Assembly: GCF_009707515.1 (NCBI RefSeq)
Contig: NZ_WLYI01000035.1
Location: 1 to 53,977, forward strand
From: Pseudomonas karstica
GTDB taxonomy: Bacteria; Pseudomonadota; Gammaproteobacteria; Pseudomonadales; Pseudomonadaceae
Direction: 5' to 3'
Length of the DNA: 53,977 nt
Part shown: piece by piece, positions 31,046 to 40,169 of the stretch
Position numbering within the stretch: the stretch's first letter is position 1
How the letters are laid out: the number at the start of each line of letters is the position of its first letter
Translations under genes and position numbers: made by a program
Notes under the pieces: model-generated
The model's input: only the letters and a program-made list of their open reading frames with translations
What the model was told of the DNA's origin: nothing
The model's database searches: none

Positions 31046-31342
31046 ATGACGAAGTCGGAGTTGATCGAACGAATTGTCACCCATCAAGGGCTGCTTTCAT
31101 CCAAGGATGTAGAGCTGGCCATCAAGACCATGCTTGAACAAATGTCACAGTGCCTGGCCACTGGTGATCGTATCGAAATCCGTGGGTTTGGCAGTTTTTC
31201 GTTGCACTACCGCGCCCCTCGCGTGGGTCGCAACCCGAAAACCGGCCAATCCGTCAGCCTGGACGGAAAATTCGTGCCCCACTTCAAGCCGGGCAAGGAA
31301 TTGCGGGACCGAGTGAACGAAGACGAAGAAGACGGCGTCTGA
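31046..31342 (+). CDS. ihfB: Integration host factor subunit beta
   Basis: 98-residue HU/IHF-family protein that dimerises with IhfA and bends DNA at specific sites. MTKSELIERIVTHQGLLSSKD, IEIRGFGSFSLHYR and the DNA-contacting arm RVGRNPKTGQSV (with the intercalating Pro) identify it as the beta subunit. AAGGGAAAAAT precedes the ATG. The 280-bp spacer after rpsA probably holds its own promoter; two near-identical copies of CTGCGGGCCC (30812, 30889) lie there. Confidence 0.97.
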   Translation: MTKSELIERIVTHQGLLSSKDVELAIKTMLEQMSQCLATGDRIEIRGFGSFSLHYRAPRVGRNPKTGQSVSLDGKFVPHFKPGKELRDRVNEDEEDGV

Positions 31343-31366
31343 GTGTTTTTTGGATAGGAGAAACCT

Positions 31367-31606
31367 ATGCGCGGTATTAAGCGCGTTGCCCTGGTACTGA
31401 CAGTGCTGGTCGCCGCCCTGGCGATCCTGGCATTTGTACTGGAAAACCAGCAGGACGTCGCCCTGTCGTTCCTGGGGTGGTCTACGCCGCAGATGCCGGT
31501 GTCGGTGTTTGTTACGCTGTCGTTGATCATTGGCATGCTTGTAGGGCCATTTCTGGGCGTGCTAATCACCCGGAAAGCGCGCACCAAGCACGTATCACAA
31601 GGCTGA
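31367..31606 (+). CDS. LapA domain-containing inner-membrane protein
   Basis: 79 residues with two hydrophobic segments (about 6-26 and 42-66) separated by the NQQDVALSFLGW motif that defines the LapA/YciS (DUF1049) family, which is linked to lipopolysaccharide assembly in enterobacteria. AGGAG is well spaced before the ATG. It lies 24 nt after ihfB and just before the O-antigen locus; this position is conserved in Pseudomonas. Confidence 0.88.
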   Translation: MRGIKRVALVLTVLVAALAILAFVLENQQDVALSFLGWSTPQMPVSVFVTLSLIIGMLVGPFLGVLITRKARTKHVSQG

Positions 31607-31970
31607 TCCGGCCTGCGGGGCTCTTGAGGGGAGACCGTTTGTCGCCTGGCGATGTTTAAACCCTGCGCAGTAAATTCAGGTTTTTTGCCCGCGGCATGGT
31701 CTGCGTCCTGAAAATCTCAGGGTAAGGTGCCCCCTGGTTCTTATGTAGGGTTTAACCCTATGCATGTAGGAATTGCCTTACAGATATGTCAAGTCTTGTA
31801 ATGTAATAAATAGGTGGCAAAATGCTATTTGTTCTCGATAACAGGCATTTTGTGTGCCCAAAGCCCGGCAGCGACGCTCGGCTTTGCTGGCTGACCTTAT
31901 AAGTACAAGAAACCCACAAAATCGTCTGCATAACGAGCCCGCAGTTTCTCTTTGAAGGCAGGTTTTTGTT
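31607..31970. promoter_or_regulatory. Upstream region of wzz, with short palindrome
   Basis: 364 bp without a gene. It contains a 15-nt palindrome TAGGGTTTAACCCTA (31746-31760) and, just downstream, a weak promoter-like pair TTGCCT (31773) and TGTAAT (31797) at 18-nt spacing. The stretch is AT-rich compared with its left side and marks the entry into the O-antigen locus. Protein binding to the palindrome is only a suggestion. Confidence 0.35.
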
Positions 31971-33332
31971 GTGAGTAGTAGCTTCCGCGTGCCCCCAGTT
32001 TCCCCTTCCGATGAAATCGACGTTTTTGCGCTGACTCAGGCTGTATGGCAGCAGAAATGGCTCGTTATGCTGGCTGCTGCCGGCGTTGGCCTTGCTGCGG
32101 CCGTTTATGCTTTTGTCGCTACTCCTGAATACCATGTCAGCAGTGTTCTCAGGCCTGCTGCAATCAATGAACTCGATGCCCTGAACCGTTCCGACATCTA
32201 TAAGTTGCCGCCAAGTGCTGCCTTGAAGAAAGTGGGGGCTTCTCTGGAGTCGTACGACACCCGCCTTGGGTATTTTCGTGAAAATCGAAAGTTGTTCGAA
32301 GAGTTTGAACGTCCGGGCCGGACGTTGGAGCAAAGTTTTGAAGAGTTCAATGCCGACTCGATCAAGCTCGTACTCCCGGACGCCAAAAAAGCCGACTCCC
32401 TGAGTGCTTACATTAAGCTGTCGATGAATTACCCGAAAGGAATGGACGGTGTTGCGATCCTTAACGGTCTCATTGCTTACGCGATTACGCTTGAGCGGCA
32501 GCAAATTGCCCAGGATATGGAAGTAATTGTCAAAAATAGGCTGAGTGAGATTGAAGGCAAGCTAGATGCCGCTCGAGCCAGCTATGACAATACAAAAGAA
32601 GCGAAAATTGCTTCTTTGACGGAGGCCGACACGATACGTCGCGCTCAATTGCAAGATGAGCTGAAGGCGATTCGGGCGCAATTGAAGACCCGGCGCGTGA
32701 ACCGCATGGCACAGCTGAACGAAGCCATTGGCATCGCCGGGTCGCTGGGTATTAGAAAGCCAACAACCCCTTCCTCATTGGGCGAGTCCGATCGCGGCGG
32801 CTCCTCAAGTATGATGCGCACGGAAATCAATAATCAGCAGATTCCCTTGTACTTCATGGGTGTAGAGGCGCTGGAGGCTGAAAAGTCAGCGTTATCGCGG
32901 CGCAAGTCCGATGACTTCACCGAGGTGCGGATTGCGCAGATTGGCAAGGAGCTTCAAATGCTCGAGGCGAACCGCCAGATTGAAGTGCTGAATCAACGGA
33001 AAAATGAAGATCTCTTCCTGCGTGATGTAGAGCCCCTGCGCGCGGAAGAAGCTCGGTTGCGTCATCTGAATGTCGATACAAGCCGTATTAAGCTCGTCAC
33101 CATTGACAGGCTTGCCCTGGAACCTTTGGCCCCTATCAAGCCTCGAAAGGTGCTGATTATAGCGCTGGGTATGTTACTGGGTGGCATTCTGGGTATGGGG
33201 CTTGCGGTTTCGCGTTACTTTTTCTCCCTGAGAAAGAGTAGTGGCGAAAAGATGGCTCTTTCAACTGTTCCTGTGGCGCTGGAGGCTCCTGCCTTTAATG
33301 GTTCCAGCGATCGGTTGGATGATCGCCGCTGA
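31971..33332 (+). CDS. wzz: O-antigen chain-length regulator Wzz
   Basis: 453 residues with the two-helix topology of polysaccharide co-polymerases: TM1 at about 31-51, a long periplasmic coiled-coil (about 55-385) and TM2 at about 390-413 preceded by the Pro-rich LEPLAPIKPRKV motif. Wzz sets the modal length of Wzy-polymerised O-chains in the inner membrane. It is longer than the roughly 330-350 residues of enterobacterial Wzz but near other Pseudomonas Wzz1 proteins. GTG start with AAGGCAGG upstream. First gene of the locus. Confidence 0.92.
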   Translation: MSSSFRVPPVSPSDEIDVFALTQAVWQQKWLVMLAAAGVGLAAAVYAFVATPEYHVSSVLRPAAINELDALNRSDIYKLPPSAALKKVGASLESYDTRLGYFRENRKLFEEFERPGRTLEQSFEEFNADSIKLVLPDAKKADSLSAYIKLSMNYPKGMDGVAILNGLIAYAITLERQQIAQDMEVIVKNRLSEIEGKLDAARASYDNTKEAKIASLTEADTIRRAQLQDELKAIRAQLKTRRVNRMAQLNEAIGIAGSLGIRKPTTPSSLGESDRGGSSSMMRTEINNQQIPLYFMGVEALEAEKSALSRRKSDDFTEVRIAQIGKELQMLEANRQIEVLNQRKNEDLFLRDVEPLRAEEARLRHLNVDTSRIKLVTIDRLALEPLAPIKPRKVLIIALGMLLGGILGMGLAVSRYFFSLRKSSGEKMALSTVPVALEAPAFNGSSDRLDDRR

Positions 33333-33967
33333 TGTGTGAGGTTGAAGCTCCCGCATTGATCCTGCCCACAGTAAAATGTACTTCTGCTGAGCCCTGAGTT
33401 CGGGGAAGAGTTACTCTTTGCGTGGGCTTGACCCTGTAGTAGGTATTGTACTCATGGAGGGGGCTTTGAGGGATTGTGCGACGTGTGTGTTATGCTCATT
33501 TTTATGCTGGTCGCAGCCTCAAGTCATCGTAATTGAGATGGCTTCTGAAAGAGGCAGCAGAGTCTCATTAAATTGTTTGTTCGACTGGCGACTGCGCTCT
33601 GTCGGCGTCTTGTGACTGGTCGCTCAATTACGTCAGTGAAGTCAGCGGGTGCCCTGGTGGCATCCTGCTATAGGGTGTAGGTCGGTACAGGAGTTGTTAC
33701 AGGTTAAACGAATTTTCTCAGTGCAATACCGGCATTGTTGTTCTGTTTTCATGGCCCACAGTAGCGTATTGACGTGGCTGAACAATTTTACGTAGGTGAG
33801 TCGATCACAAATCTGGGGTAGATGCGGGTCGCTAAGCCTTGGGAAGGCAGGCTTGTTCAGTGCGGTTGCTGTGCAGTGATGCCTACCGCACCGGGTGCTC
33901 TGGGTAAGGCAGCCTTGAGGGGTGCCAAGCCAGGATACACTTGAGTTTCTAATATGGAGTTATTGGT
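33333..33967. promoter_or_regulatory. 635-bp untranslated region before wecB with ops-like motif
   Basis: No convincing gene; a 65-codon frame at 33418-33615 lacks a ribosome site and familiar codon use. Features seen: CACAGTAGCGT (33757-33767), which matches 8 of 11 positions of the RfaH-recruiting ops element GGCGGTAGCGT; GTGCTCTGGGTA (33895) and AAGCCAGG (33929), both resembling pieces of the JUMPstart sequence; and an inverted repeat GTGCGGT / ACCGCAC (33860-33891). This is probably the leader of the long O-antigen operon. Confidence 0.45.
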
Positions 33968-35092
33968 GTGAAGACATTGTGTGTTTTTGGTACTCGTCCC
34001 GAGGCGATCAAGATGGCTCCGCTAGCCCTTGCACTCGCGGCTGATGAGCGCTTCGAGGCCAAGGTCTGCGTTACTGGCCAGCACCGTGAAATGTTGGACC
34101 AGGTTTTGGGGTTATTTGCCATAGAACCCGACTATGATTTGAATATTATGAAGGCTGGTCAAGATCTGACGGACGTCACTACGTCGATCTTGCAGGGTAT
34201 GAAAAACATATTTGCTGAGTTTCAGCCGGATGTCGTCTTGGTTCATGGCGATACCGCTACAACTTTTGCCGCAAGCCTTGCCGCGTACTATCAGCAGATC
34301 CCGGTGGCACATGTAGAGGCAGGTTTGCGTACCGGTAACCTCTATTCACCTTGGCCCGAAGAGGGTAACCGCAAGTTAACCGGAGCTTTGGCTAACCTGC
34401 ATTTTGCGCCAACATCGACCTCTCAGGCCAACCTGTTGCGCGAAGGTATCGACCCCGGCAGGATCGTAATTACCGGTAACACGGTCATCGATGCCTTGCT
34501 GGATGTGGTCAGTCGGCTTGATCAGGATGACAGTCTCAGGGGCCAGGCTGCCGCGCCAGCGTCTTTTCTTAACCCGGATCGCAAGTTGATTTTGGTGACA
34601 GGTCACCGACGAGAGAGTTTCGGCGGCGGCTTCGAGCGGATCTGTCAGGCGCTGATGGAAGTAGCTACAGCTCACCCCGAGGTAGATATCGTCTACCCCG
34701 TACATCTGAATCCTAATGTGCGCGAGCCGGTTAATCGGCTGCTGACGGGGATCAACAACGTTCACTTGATTGAGCCGCTGGAGTATCTGCCCTTCGTTTA
34801 TATGATGAGCCGCTCGTATATCATCCTTACCGATTCGGGTGGTATCCAGGAAGAGGCGCCGTCGCTGGGTAAGCCGGTACTGGTCATGCGAGACACCACT
34901 GAACGGCCGGAGGCTGTTGCCGCTGGAACAGTAAAACTGGTGGGCACACAAACGGAGCGCATCGTCGAGGAGCTTAATCGGCTTCTGGAAGACCCTGCCG
35001 CATACGCGAGCATGAGCTATGCGCATAATCCGTACGGTGAGGGGGACGCGTGCAAGCGAATCCTGGAAACTTTGCTGACATTGCATAAATAA
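33968..35092 (+). CDS. wecB: UDP-GlcNAc 2-epimerase (non-hydrolysing)
   Basis: 374 residues. Interconverts UDP-GlcNAc and UDP-ManNAc. Family segments: FGTRPEAIKMAPL at the N-terminus, VHGDTATTFA, HVEAGLRTGNLYSPWPEE, TGHRRESFG and TDSGGIQEEAPSLGKPVLVMR. GTG start following TATGGAGTTATTG. With the adjacent wecC it supplies UDP-ManNAcA for the O-unit. The P. aeruginosa counterpart region uses other sugar genes, so this is serotype-specific content. Confidence 0.96.
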   Translation: MKTLCVFGTRPEAIKMAPLALALAADERFEAKVCVTGQHREMLDQVLGLFAIEPDYDLNIMKAGQDLTDVTTSILQGMKNIFAEFQPDVVLVHGDTATTFAASLAAYYQQIPVAHVEAGLRTGNLYSPWPEEGNRKLTGALANLHFAPTSTSQANLLREGIDPGRIVITGNTVIDALLDVVSRLDQDDSLRGQAAAPASFLNPDRKLILVTGHRRESFGGGFERICQALMEVATAHPEVDIVYPVHLNPNVREPVNRLLTGINNVHLIEPLEYLPFVYMMSRSYIILTDSGGIQEEAPSLGKPVLVMRDTTERPEAVAAGTVKLVGTQTERIVEELNRLLEDPAAYASMSYAHNPYGEGDACKRILETLLTLHK

Positions 35093-35196
35093 GCGAACCA
35101 AACGCTAATCAGGCAGCCTGCGGCTGTTTCGGCCTCGGGCGAAACATGTTGGAATTGGCCCTTTCTTTCCCAGTTCAAACCGTTGTAAGGAACATC

Positions 35197-36465
35197 ATGT
35201 CGTTTCAAACTATTTCCGTTATCGGCCTTGGCTATATTGGTCTTCCTACTGCGGCCGTATTTGCCTCGCGCAAGAAGCAGGTCATTGGTGTAGACGTCAA
35301 CCCGAATGCGGTAGCCATCATCAATAAAGGCAGTATTCATATTGTTGAGCCCGACCTTGACATGGTGGTGCACGCCGCAGTGACTAATGGTTATCTGCGC
35401 GCGACGATGGTGCCGGAACCGGCTGATGCATTTTTGATCGCCGTTCCGACACCCTTCAACGAGGATTACACTCCAGATCTTGGGTACATCGAGTCGGCCA
35501 GTAAGGCCATTGCCCCGGTGCTGAAGAAAGGTGACTTGGTGATTCTTGAGTCCACCTCTCCTGTAGGGGCAACCGAACAGATGTCGGCCTGGCTAGCAGC
35601 CGCGCGTCCGGACTTGAGCTTTCCTCAGAACTGTGGCGAAGATTCCGATATTCGTATTGCTCACTGCCCCGAGCGGGTGCTCCCGGGCCACGTGCTGCGT
35701 GAGTTGGTTCAGAATGACCGCGTAATTGGAGGTATGACACCAAAGTGTTCTGCGGCGGCAGTATCGCTCTATCAGATATTCGTCGAAGGTGAATGCGTCA
35801 TCACCAACGCCCGAACAGCGGAAATGTGCAAGCTGACCGAAAACAGCTTTCGCGATACCAACATAGCATTTGCCAACGAGCTGTCGATGATATGTGACAA
35901 GCTGGAGATAAATGTTTGGGAGTTGATTCGTTTGGCCAACCGCCATCCGCGGGTCAATATCCTGCAGCCAGGGCCTGGTGTCGGTGGGCATTGCATCGCG
36001 GTTGATCCTTGGTTCATTGTTAGCAAGACGCCGGACGAAGCCCGTTTGATTCGGACGGCGCGTGAGGTCAATGACAGTAAGCCGGAATGGGTGCTGGAAA
36101 AGACCAAGCTGGCGGTTGCCGAGTTTCTCCAGGCTAACCCGCACAAGACAGCTCGCGAGGTGACCATTGCCTGCTTGGGCTTGGCATTCAAACCCGATAT
36201 TGACGACCTGCGCGAGAGCCCAGCACTTGCGATCACCCAGAAAATACTTGCCACTCACCCAGGTCCGGTGATTGCGGTTGAGCCCAATATCGAGGAGTTG
36301 CCGAATCAACTGGCCGGTCAGCTCAAGTTGGTGAGTACTGAGTCGGCAATCGCTGATGCCAACGTGATCGTGCTTCTGGTTGATCACAAGACCTTCAAAA
36401 AAATCCCGCCCAGTATTCTGACCTCGCATAAAGTCGTTGATACGCGTGGTGTCTGGTCGGCTTGA
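35197..36465 (+). CDS. wecC: UDP-N-acetyl-D-mannosaminuronate dehydrogenase
   Basis: 422 residues of the UDP-glucose/ManNAc dehydrogenase family. Oxidises UDP-ManNAc to UDP-ManNAcA with NAD. The Rossmann motif is VIGLGYIGLPTA (residues 6-17); LESTSPVGATE and the substrate segment GPGVGGHCIAVDPWF contain the catalytic Cys. The start at 35197 has TAAGGA 7 nt upstream; an earlier frame start at 35146 has none. 104 nt after wecB, same transcript expected. Confidence 0.95.
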   Translation: MSFQTISVIGLGYIGLPTAAVFASRKKQVIGVDVNPNAVAIINKGSIHIVEPDLDMVVHAAVTNGYLRATMVPEPADAFLIAVPTPFNEDYTPDLGYIESASKAIAPVLKKGDLVILESTSPVGATEQMSAWLAAARPDLSFPQNCGEDSDIRIAHCPERVLPGHVLRELVQNDRVIGGMTPKCSAAAVSLYQIFVEGECVITNARTAEMCKLTENSFRDTNIAFANELSMICDKLEINVWELIRLANRHPRVNILQPGPGVGGHCIAVDPWFIVSKTPDEARLIRTAREVNDSKPEWVLEKTKLAVAEFLQANPHKTAREVTIACLGLAFKPDIDDLRESPALAITQKILATHPGPVIAVEPNIEELPNQLAGQLKLVSTESAIADANVIVLLVDHKTFKKIPPSILTSHKVVDTRGVWSA

Positions 36466-36606
36466 CCGCGAGTTTGCTGGTGTTGCCGCGCAGTCAAAGC
36501 TCTGTGCGCTGTAGGCAGGTGGTGGTATGCAAGCAGGGTGATCGCCAAGCGTTAAAATCCTGGCCGCACTTAAGCATCTGCCTGGAATATTGAGGGAAGC
36601 TTCGAC

Positions 36607-36744
36607 ATGAAATTGACTCAGTCAGTCTTGGCTGGCCTCGTTATGGTTGAGCGGGGCGTCTTTGCTGTTGACTACAGCGGAGTTTGTGAAGGTTTGCTCA
36701 CCAGGCACTGGAATCTCATGGGGAGAGACTCTAGTGCGCGTTAA
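36607..36744 (+). CDS. Possible 45-codon leader ORF before wzx
   Basis: ATG AAA TTG ACT begins 36607 after a strong GAGGGAAG ribosome site and runs 45 codons to a TAA at 36742, overlapping the wzx GTG start (36734) by 11 nt. The predicted peptide starts MKLTQSVLAGLVMVERG and matches no family I know. It could couple translation into wzx or be the scrap of a lost gene. Only the ribosome site and the overlap support it. Confidence 0.3.
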   Translation: MKLTQSVLAGLVMVERGVFAVDYSGVCEGLLTRHWNLMGRDSSAR

Positions 36745-37996
36745 CGCAAATCTGATCAACGGTTTATCGCTGGTGTCGATACAAGGTGCCAACGCTTTGT
36801 TTCCCCTGTTGGTCTTTCCTTTTTTGCTGACAGTGCTGGGCAAAGACGCGTTTGCCGAGTTGGTTGTAGCCGAAGCTATGGCGTTCTATGTATTGACGGT
36901 ATGCCTTTACAGTTTCGATACCAGTGGCGTGCATTCTATTATCGAGGCCAGAAAGCAGGGCGGTGCATCGGCGGAAGCTGAGTGTTTTTTCAATATTCTC
37001 GGGACACGCATCGCACTGTTTGTGGTATCTGCCCTGCCATTGGCTGGCGCCTATCATGTATTTGCTGACGGTAGTTTGACGGTCCTGTTGGCTTGGTTGT
37101 GTTTCGTGCTGGGCATGATTCTTCAGTGCAACTATTATTTTCAAGCTATTGAAAGTAACGGCCTGCTAGCAGCGTTTGTTCTGATTTCACGCTTTTGTGC
37201 GGTGTTGGCGATCTATTTTTTTGTTGATGGTGCGGAAGATATTTTACTAGCATCGATGATCTTGGCTGGTAGTTTTCTGGCATCTGGCATCGCGGCTTTT
37301 ATCTTTTTGCTTTGCCGTTTCGGAGTAGGGAGCATGAGGTCCGCCAGTGCTAAGGCAATAATTTCTTTACTTGGCGAAGGGAGGCACTTATTTTTTGGCA
37401 ATATATCAGTAGTACTCTTTCGAGGCGCAAATGTTCTGATCTTGACCGGTGTTTCTAATACTGCTGCAGTTTCCACCTATGCGGTGGCTGAGAAGGTGGT
37501 GAAAAGTATTCAGGCCTTGGCGCGACCTCTCAATCAACTATTCATGCCAAAGGCTGTGAAGGCTTGGTCGTTATTGGCGCTGGAGCATAAAACCAACTTG
37601 CAGGCTTTTGATCTGATCTGGAAAAGTACACGTATTCAGATTTGCTTGATGTTTTTTGTACTACCGATTGGCGTGCTTGCGATCTATACAAGCCACATCT
37701 TAGGCTTCTTGCCAGGATTTAGTGACGAGGTCATTATACTTATTGCCTTGATGGCACCAGCGGTTATCTTTGGTGTCGCCAACGCGATGTTCGGAGCTGT
37801 TGGGTTGACATTGATAGGTGCGCAATCCTATTTTGCTACTACTGTATTTGCTGTAGGAACATCAATTTTTCTGTTTTCACTAACGGTATCCTATTTTTTT
37901 GATGCCTTTGGGGCAGCGCTTGCCTTTGTTTTGGCAGAGATATTGTTGTTGATTTCATTTGTATGGAAGTATCTGCGGAAGCCAAAGCATGGATGA
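36734..37996 (+). CDS. wzx: O-antigen flippase Wzx
   Basis: 420 residues, almost entirely hydrophobic, with about 12 predicted transmembrane helices; the N-terminus (NANLINGLSLVSIQGANALFP) is that of the PST/MATE-type polysaccharide transporters. Wzx moves undecaprenyl-PP-linked O-units across the inner membrane. GTG 36734 with GGGGAGA upstream is preferred to the more distal TTG 36647. The gene is notably AT-richer than wecC, suggesting transfer. Its end overlaps wzy (ATGGATGA). Confidence 0.88.
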   Translation: MRVNANLINGLSLVSIQGANALFPLLVFPFLLTVLGKDAFAELVVAEAMAFYVLTVCLYSFDTSGVHSIIEARKQGGASAEAECFFNILGTRIALFVVSALPLAGAYHVFADGSLTVLLAWLCFVLGMILQCNYYFQAIESNGLLAAFVLISRFCAVLAIYFFVDGAEDILLASMILAGSFLASGIAAFIFLLCRFGVGSMRSASAKAIISLLGEGRHLFFGNISVVLFRGANVLILTGVSNTAAVSTYAVAEKVVKSIQALARPLNQLFMPKAVKAWSLLALEHKTNLQAFDLIWKSTRIQICLMFFVLPIGVLAIYTSHILGFLPGFSDEVIILIALMAPAVIFGVANAMFGAVGLTLIGAQSYFATTVFAVGTSIFLFSLTVSYFFDAFGAALAFVLAEILLLISFVWKYLRKPKHG

Positions 37997-39305
37997 GTTT
38001 TTGATTTTCAAAGTAATAAATATTTTCCTGGCTTTTTTGTTTTTGTTGGGGGCTTGGGGGGCAAGAAAGATTTTTAGCGTTTGGCTGAATCCTGTCTCCA
38101 TACTTCTACTTTTTTGGTTTTTTTATACGGTTTTTCCTCTTTTGGCTGCCTTCGAAGCGCCAGTTAGTCCGTTTGCAATTTTATATATATTGTCGTTTTG
38201 TTTTGCTTTTTCCCTATCATGCTTTCTATTTCCTTGGCGCACTGCTTTAGCTCGTAACGAAAATAAGCTTTCTGCGGATTATTATTTTAATAGGCCGTTG
38301 ATGGTTGGTGCTTTTTACGGGGCGGCAGGCTTTGCAGTGTTAATGACTTTCCTTGGTGTCCTACAACAAGGAGTTTCGATTGAGCAGCTCCTGGCTGATC
38401 CTATTGCTGTGGGAGGAGTCTATGCCGGGAAACGGTACTCTGGCGAAATTATCCCCACTATCTATGCACAGCTCGGCCTGCAATGCAGTTATTACACCGC
38501 AGTCTTTGGAGGGTTGGTATACGGTTCGCGTGGTGCTGCAAAGGGTAAATTAAAACTTTTGCTATTTGCGTTTCTTCCGGCACTGCTTGTCATGTTTTTG
38601 CAAAGTGCCAAGGGATTGCTTTTCTTCTCTGTTTTCCTTTTTCTCGGAAGTGTGCTTGTTACCAGAATTTATAATAAAAATTATACGCTGCTAAATTATA
38701 AGGGAATTCGTAGTTTGACCCTATATGGGTTGTTGGTGTTTCCCTTAGTGATAGCTTCTTTCTTATCTCGTGGAGTCTATCAACTTGGTGATACGGCTTT
38801 AATACTGAATCGCCTCAGGTTCTATTTGGTAACGTATTCTTCTGTGCATTTGCCCGCATTTTCAGACTGGTTCTCTGAGCGCTATTTGGGAGAATCCTTA
38901 ATGAATTATAAGCATGACACTTTGACTATGGGTTTTTACACATTTATGTCGCTTTTCCAGTTAGCAGGTGATGATCGTAGTGTCCCTATGGGGATTTATG
39001 ATGAGTACTATGCTTATGGAGATTTTGTTAAAGGGAATCTGTTTACAGTTTTCCGAGGGCTTATTAATGACTTTGGTTTGCTAGGGAGTTTGTTTTTTGC
39101 ATTTGTTGTTGGGTTGTTTTGTAATTTTGGTTACTGGCGGCTGCTATGCCATCGCAATAGTATGTTTGCAGTTTTGTTTTTTGTTTACTTCGTTGCTATA
39201 AGTTATCAAACTTATATAATTAGCTCTATGAGTTGGTTGACGATTCCATTGGTTTTTATAGTTCAGTGGGTTTTGTTGCTTGTTTTAATGAAGGTTAGGG
39301 TTTAG
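37989..39305 (+). CDS. wzy: O-antigen polymerase Wzy
   Basis: 438 residues, about 10-12 transmembrane helices with one larger periplasmic loop in the second half (about residues 295-355, rich in Arg, Tyr and Asp). There is no sequence motif that proves Wzy, but size, topology, position after wzx and the presence of wzz support it. It would join O-units at the periplasmic face. Start ATG 37989 overlaps the wzx stop. This is the most AT-rich gene in the window, with many T runs, pointing to acquisition from a lower-GC source. Confidence 0.78.
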   Translation: MDEFLIFKVINIFLAFLFLLGAWGARKIFSVWLNPVSILLLFWFFYTVFPLLAAFEAPVSPFAILYILSFCFAFSLSCFLFPWRTALARNENKLSADYYFNRPLMVGAFYGAAGFAVLMTFLGVLQQGVSIEQLLADPIAVGGVYAGKRYSGEIIPTIYAQLGLQCSYYTAVFGGLVYGSRGAAKGKLKLLLFAFLPALLVMFLQSAKGLLFFSVFLFLGSVLVTRIYNKNYTLLNYKGIRSLTLYGLLVFPLVIASFLSRGVYQLGDTALILNRLRFYLVTYSSVHLPAFSDWFSERYLGESLMNYKHDTLTMGFYTFMSLFQLAGDDRSVPMGIYDEYYAYGDFVKGNLFTVFRGLINDFGLLGSLFFAFVVGLFCNFGYWRLLCHRNSMFAVLFFVYFVAISYQTYIISSMSWLTIPLVFIVQWVLLLVLMKVRV

Positions 39306-39317
39306 TCGAGGTTTCGA

Positions 39318-40169
39318 GTGAAAATTTGCATTGTTTCAGTGTGTTATAACGCCCACGAGGATGCCCAGCGTTTTCTAGCCTCCGTTGATCTTGCTTTTCG
39401 TGCCACTCCAGGTTTGGCGCTTGATGTCATCCTCGCTGATAACTCAACAATCGCTCCAGCGATGGATATTGCTTCCCGGCAGTACGCGTTCTCATTTAAA
39501 TATCAAAAAAACGATAATGTTGGCTATTTTCCGGCCTTTAATAAGGCTCTTGCCAGTCAACCTCATGGGGTCGAAGGCTATGATTTCGTTGTGGTATGCA
39601 ACGTTGATCTGGTTGTTGCCGAAGATTTCTTTGCAACCCTACTGGCTCATCCGGTGGGTGGTGACGTAGGGCTGGTCGCCCCAGGTATTTTTTCCGACAG
39701 AGATGGTCGCGATCTGAACCCGAAAATGATGCGTCGCCCCAAGGTGCGTAAGATCAACTTTATGCGCTTGGTATGCTCGAACGTTGTGCTGTTCCGCTGG
39801 TACCTCAAACTGGCTCGCTTGCGCGAGCGAGCGCGTTCTCGTGCGCAGCAGCGCAACCGTGGGCTGTCAGCCACGACGACGGTCCGTCCGCCGCCGATGT
39901 ACGGAGCCCATGGTTCGTTCATGGTGTTCACCCAGCGTTACTTTGCCAAGGGCGCGGACGTTGACTACCCGCGTTTTTTGTTTGGGGAAGAGGTGTTTGT
40001 TGCCGAACAGTTGCGCAGACATGGTTTGAGCATCGAACATGTCCCTGGCGTGCGGGTTTTTGATAAGGAGCACGCCTCTACATCGCAGGTAAAATTGGAT
40101 TTCATTTGCGGCGAGCATAAGAAGTCATACGATTACCTCTATACTCATTTTCTAAGAGACAGGCCCTAG
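39318..40169 (+). CDS. Glycosyltransferase family 2 (rhamnosyltransferase-like)
   Basis: 283 residues. N-terminal GT-A fold: ICIVSVCYNAHEDAQRFL, DVILADNST, NVGYFPAFNKAL and the metal-binding region VVCNVDLVV (an NVD rather than DDD/DxD motif), then FGEEVFVAEQLRRHG, the usual acceptor/base segment of this GT2 group. It should add one sugar to the O-unit in the cytoplasm; donor unknown. GTG start with GAGG upstream. A decayed gene follows. Confidence 0.82.
   Translation: MKICIVSVCYNAHEDAQRFLASVDLAFRATPGLALDVILADNSTIAPAMDIASRQYAFSFKYQKNDNVGYFPAFNKALASQPHGVEGYDFVVVCNVDLVVAEDFFATLLAHPVGGDVGLVAPGIFSDRDGRDLNPKMMRRPKVRKINFMRLVCSNVVLFRWYLKLARLRERARSRAQQRNRGLSATTTVRPPPMYGAHGSFMVFTQRYFAKGADVDYPRFLFGEEVFVAEQLRRHGLSIEHVPGVRVFDKEHASTSQVKLDFICGEHKKSYDYLYTHFLRDRP

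Noticed and set aside
31861..31960. Full JUMPstart element upstream of wzz
   Set aside because: GGCAGCGACGC has only partial resemblance to the ops core and no adjoining JUMPstart sequence; the better candidate lies at 33757.
33418..33615. 65-codon frame in the wzz-wecB spacer
   Set aside because: No ribosome site, Cys- and Trp-rich composition, non-Pseudomonas codon use.
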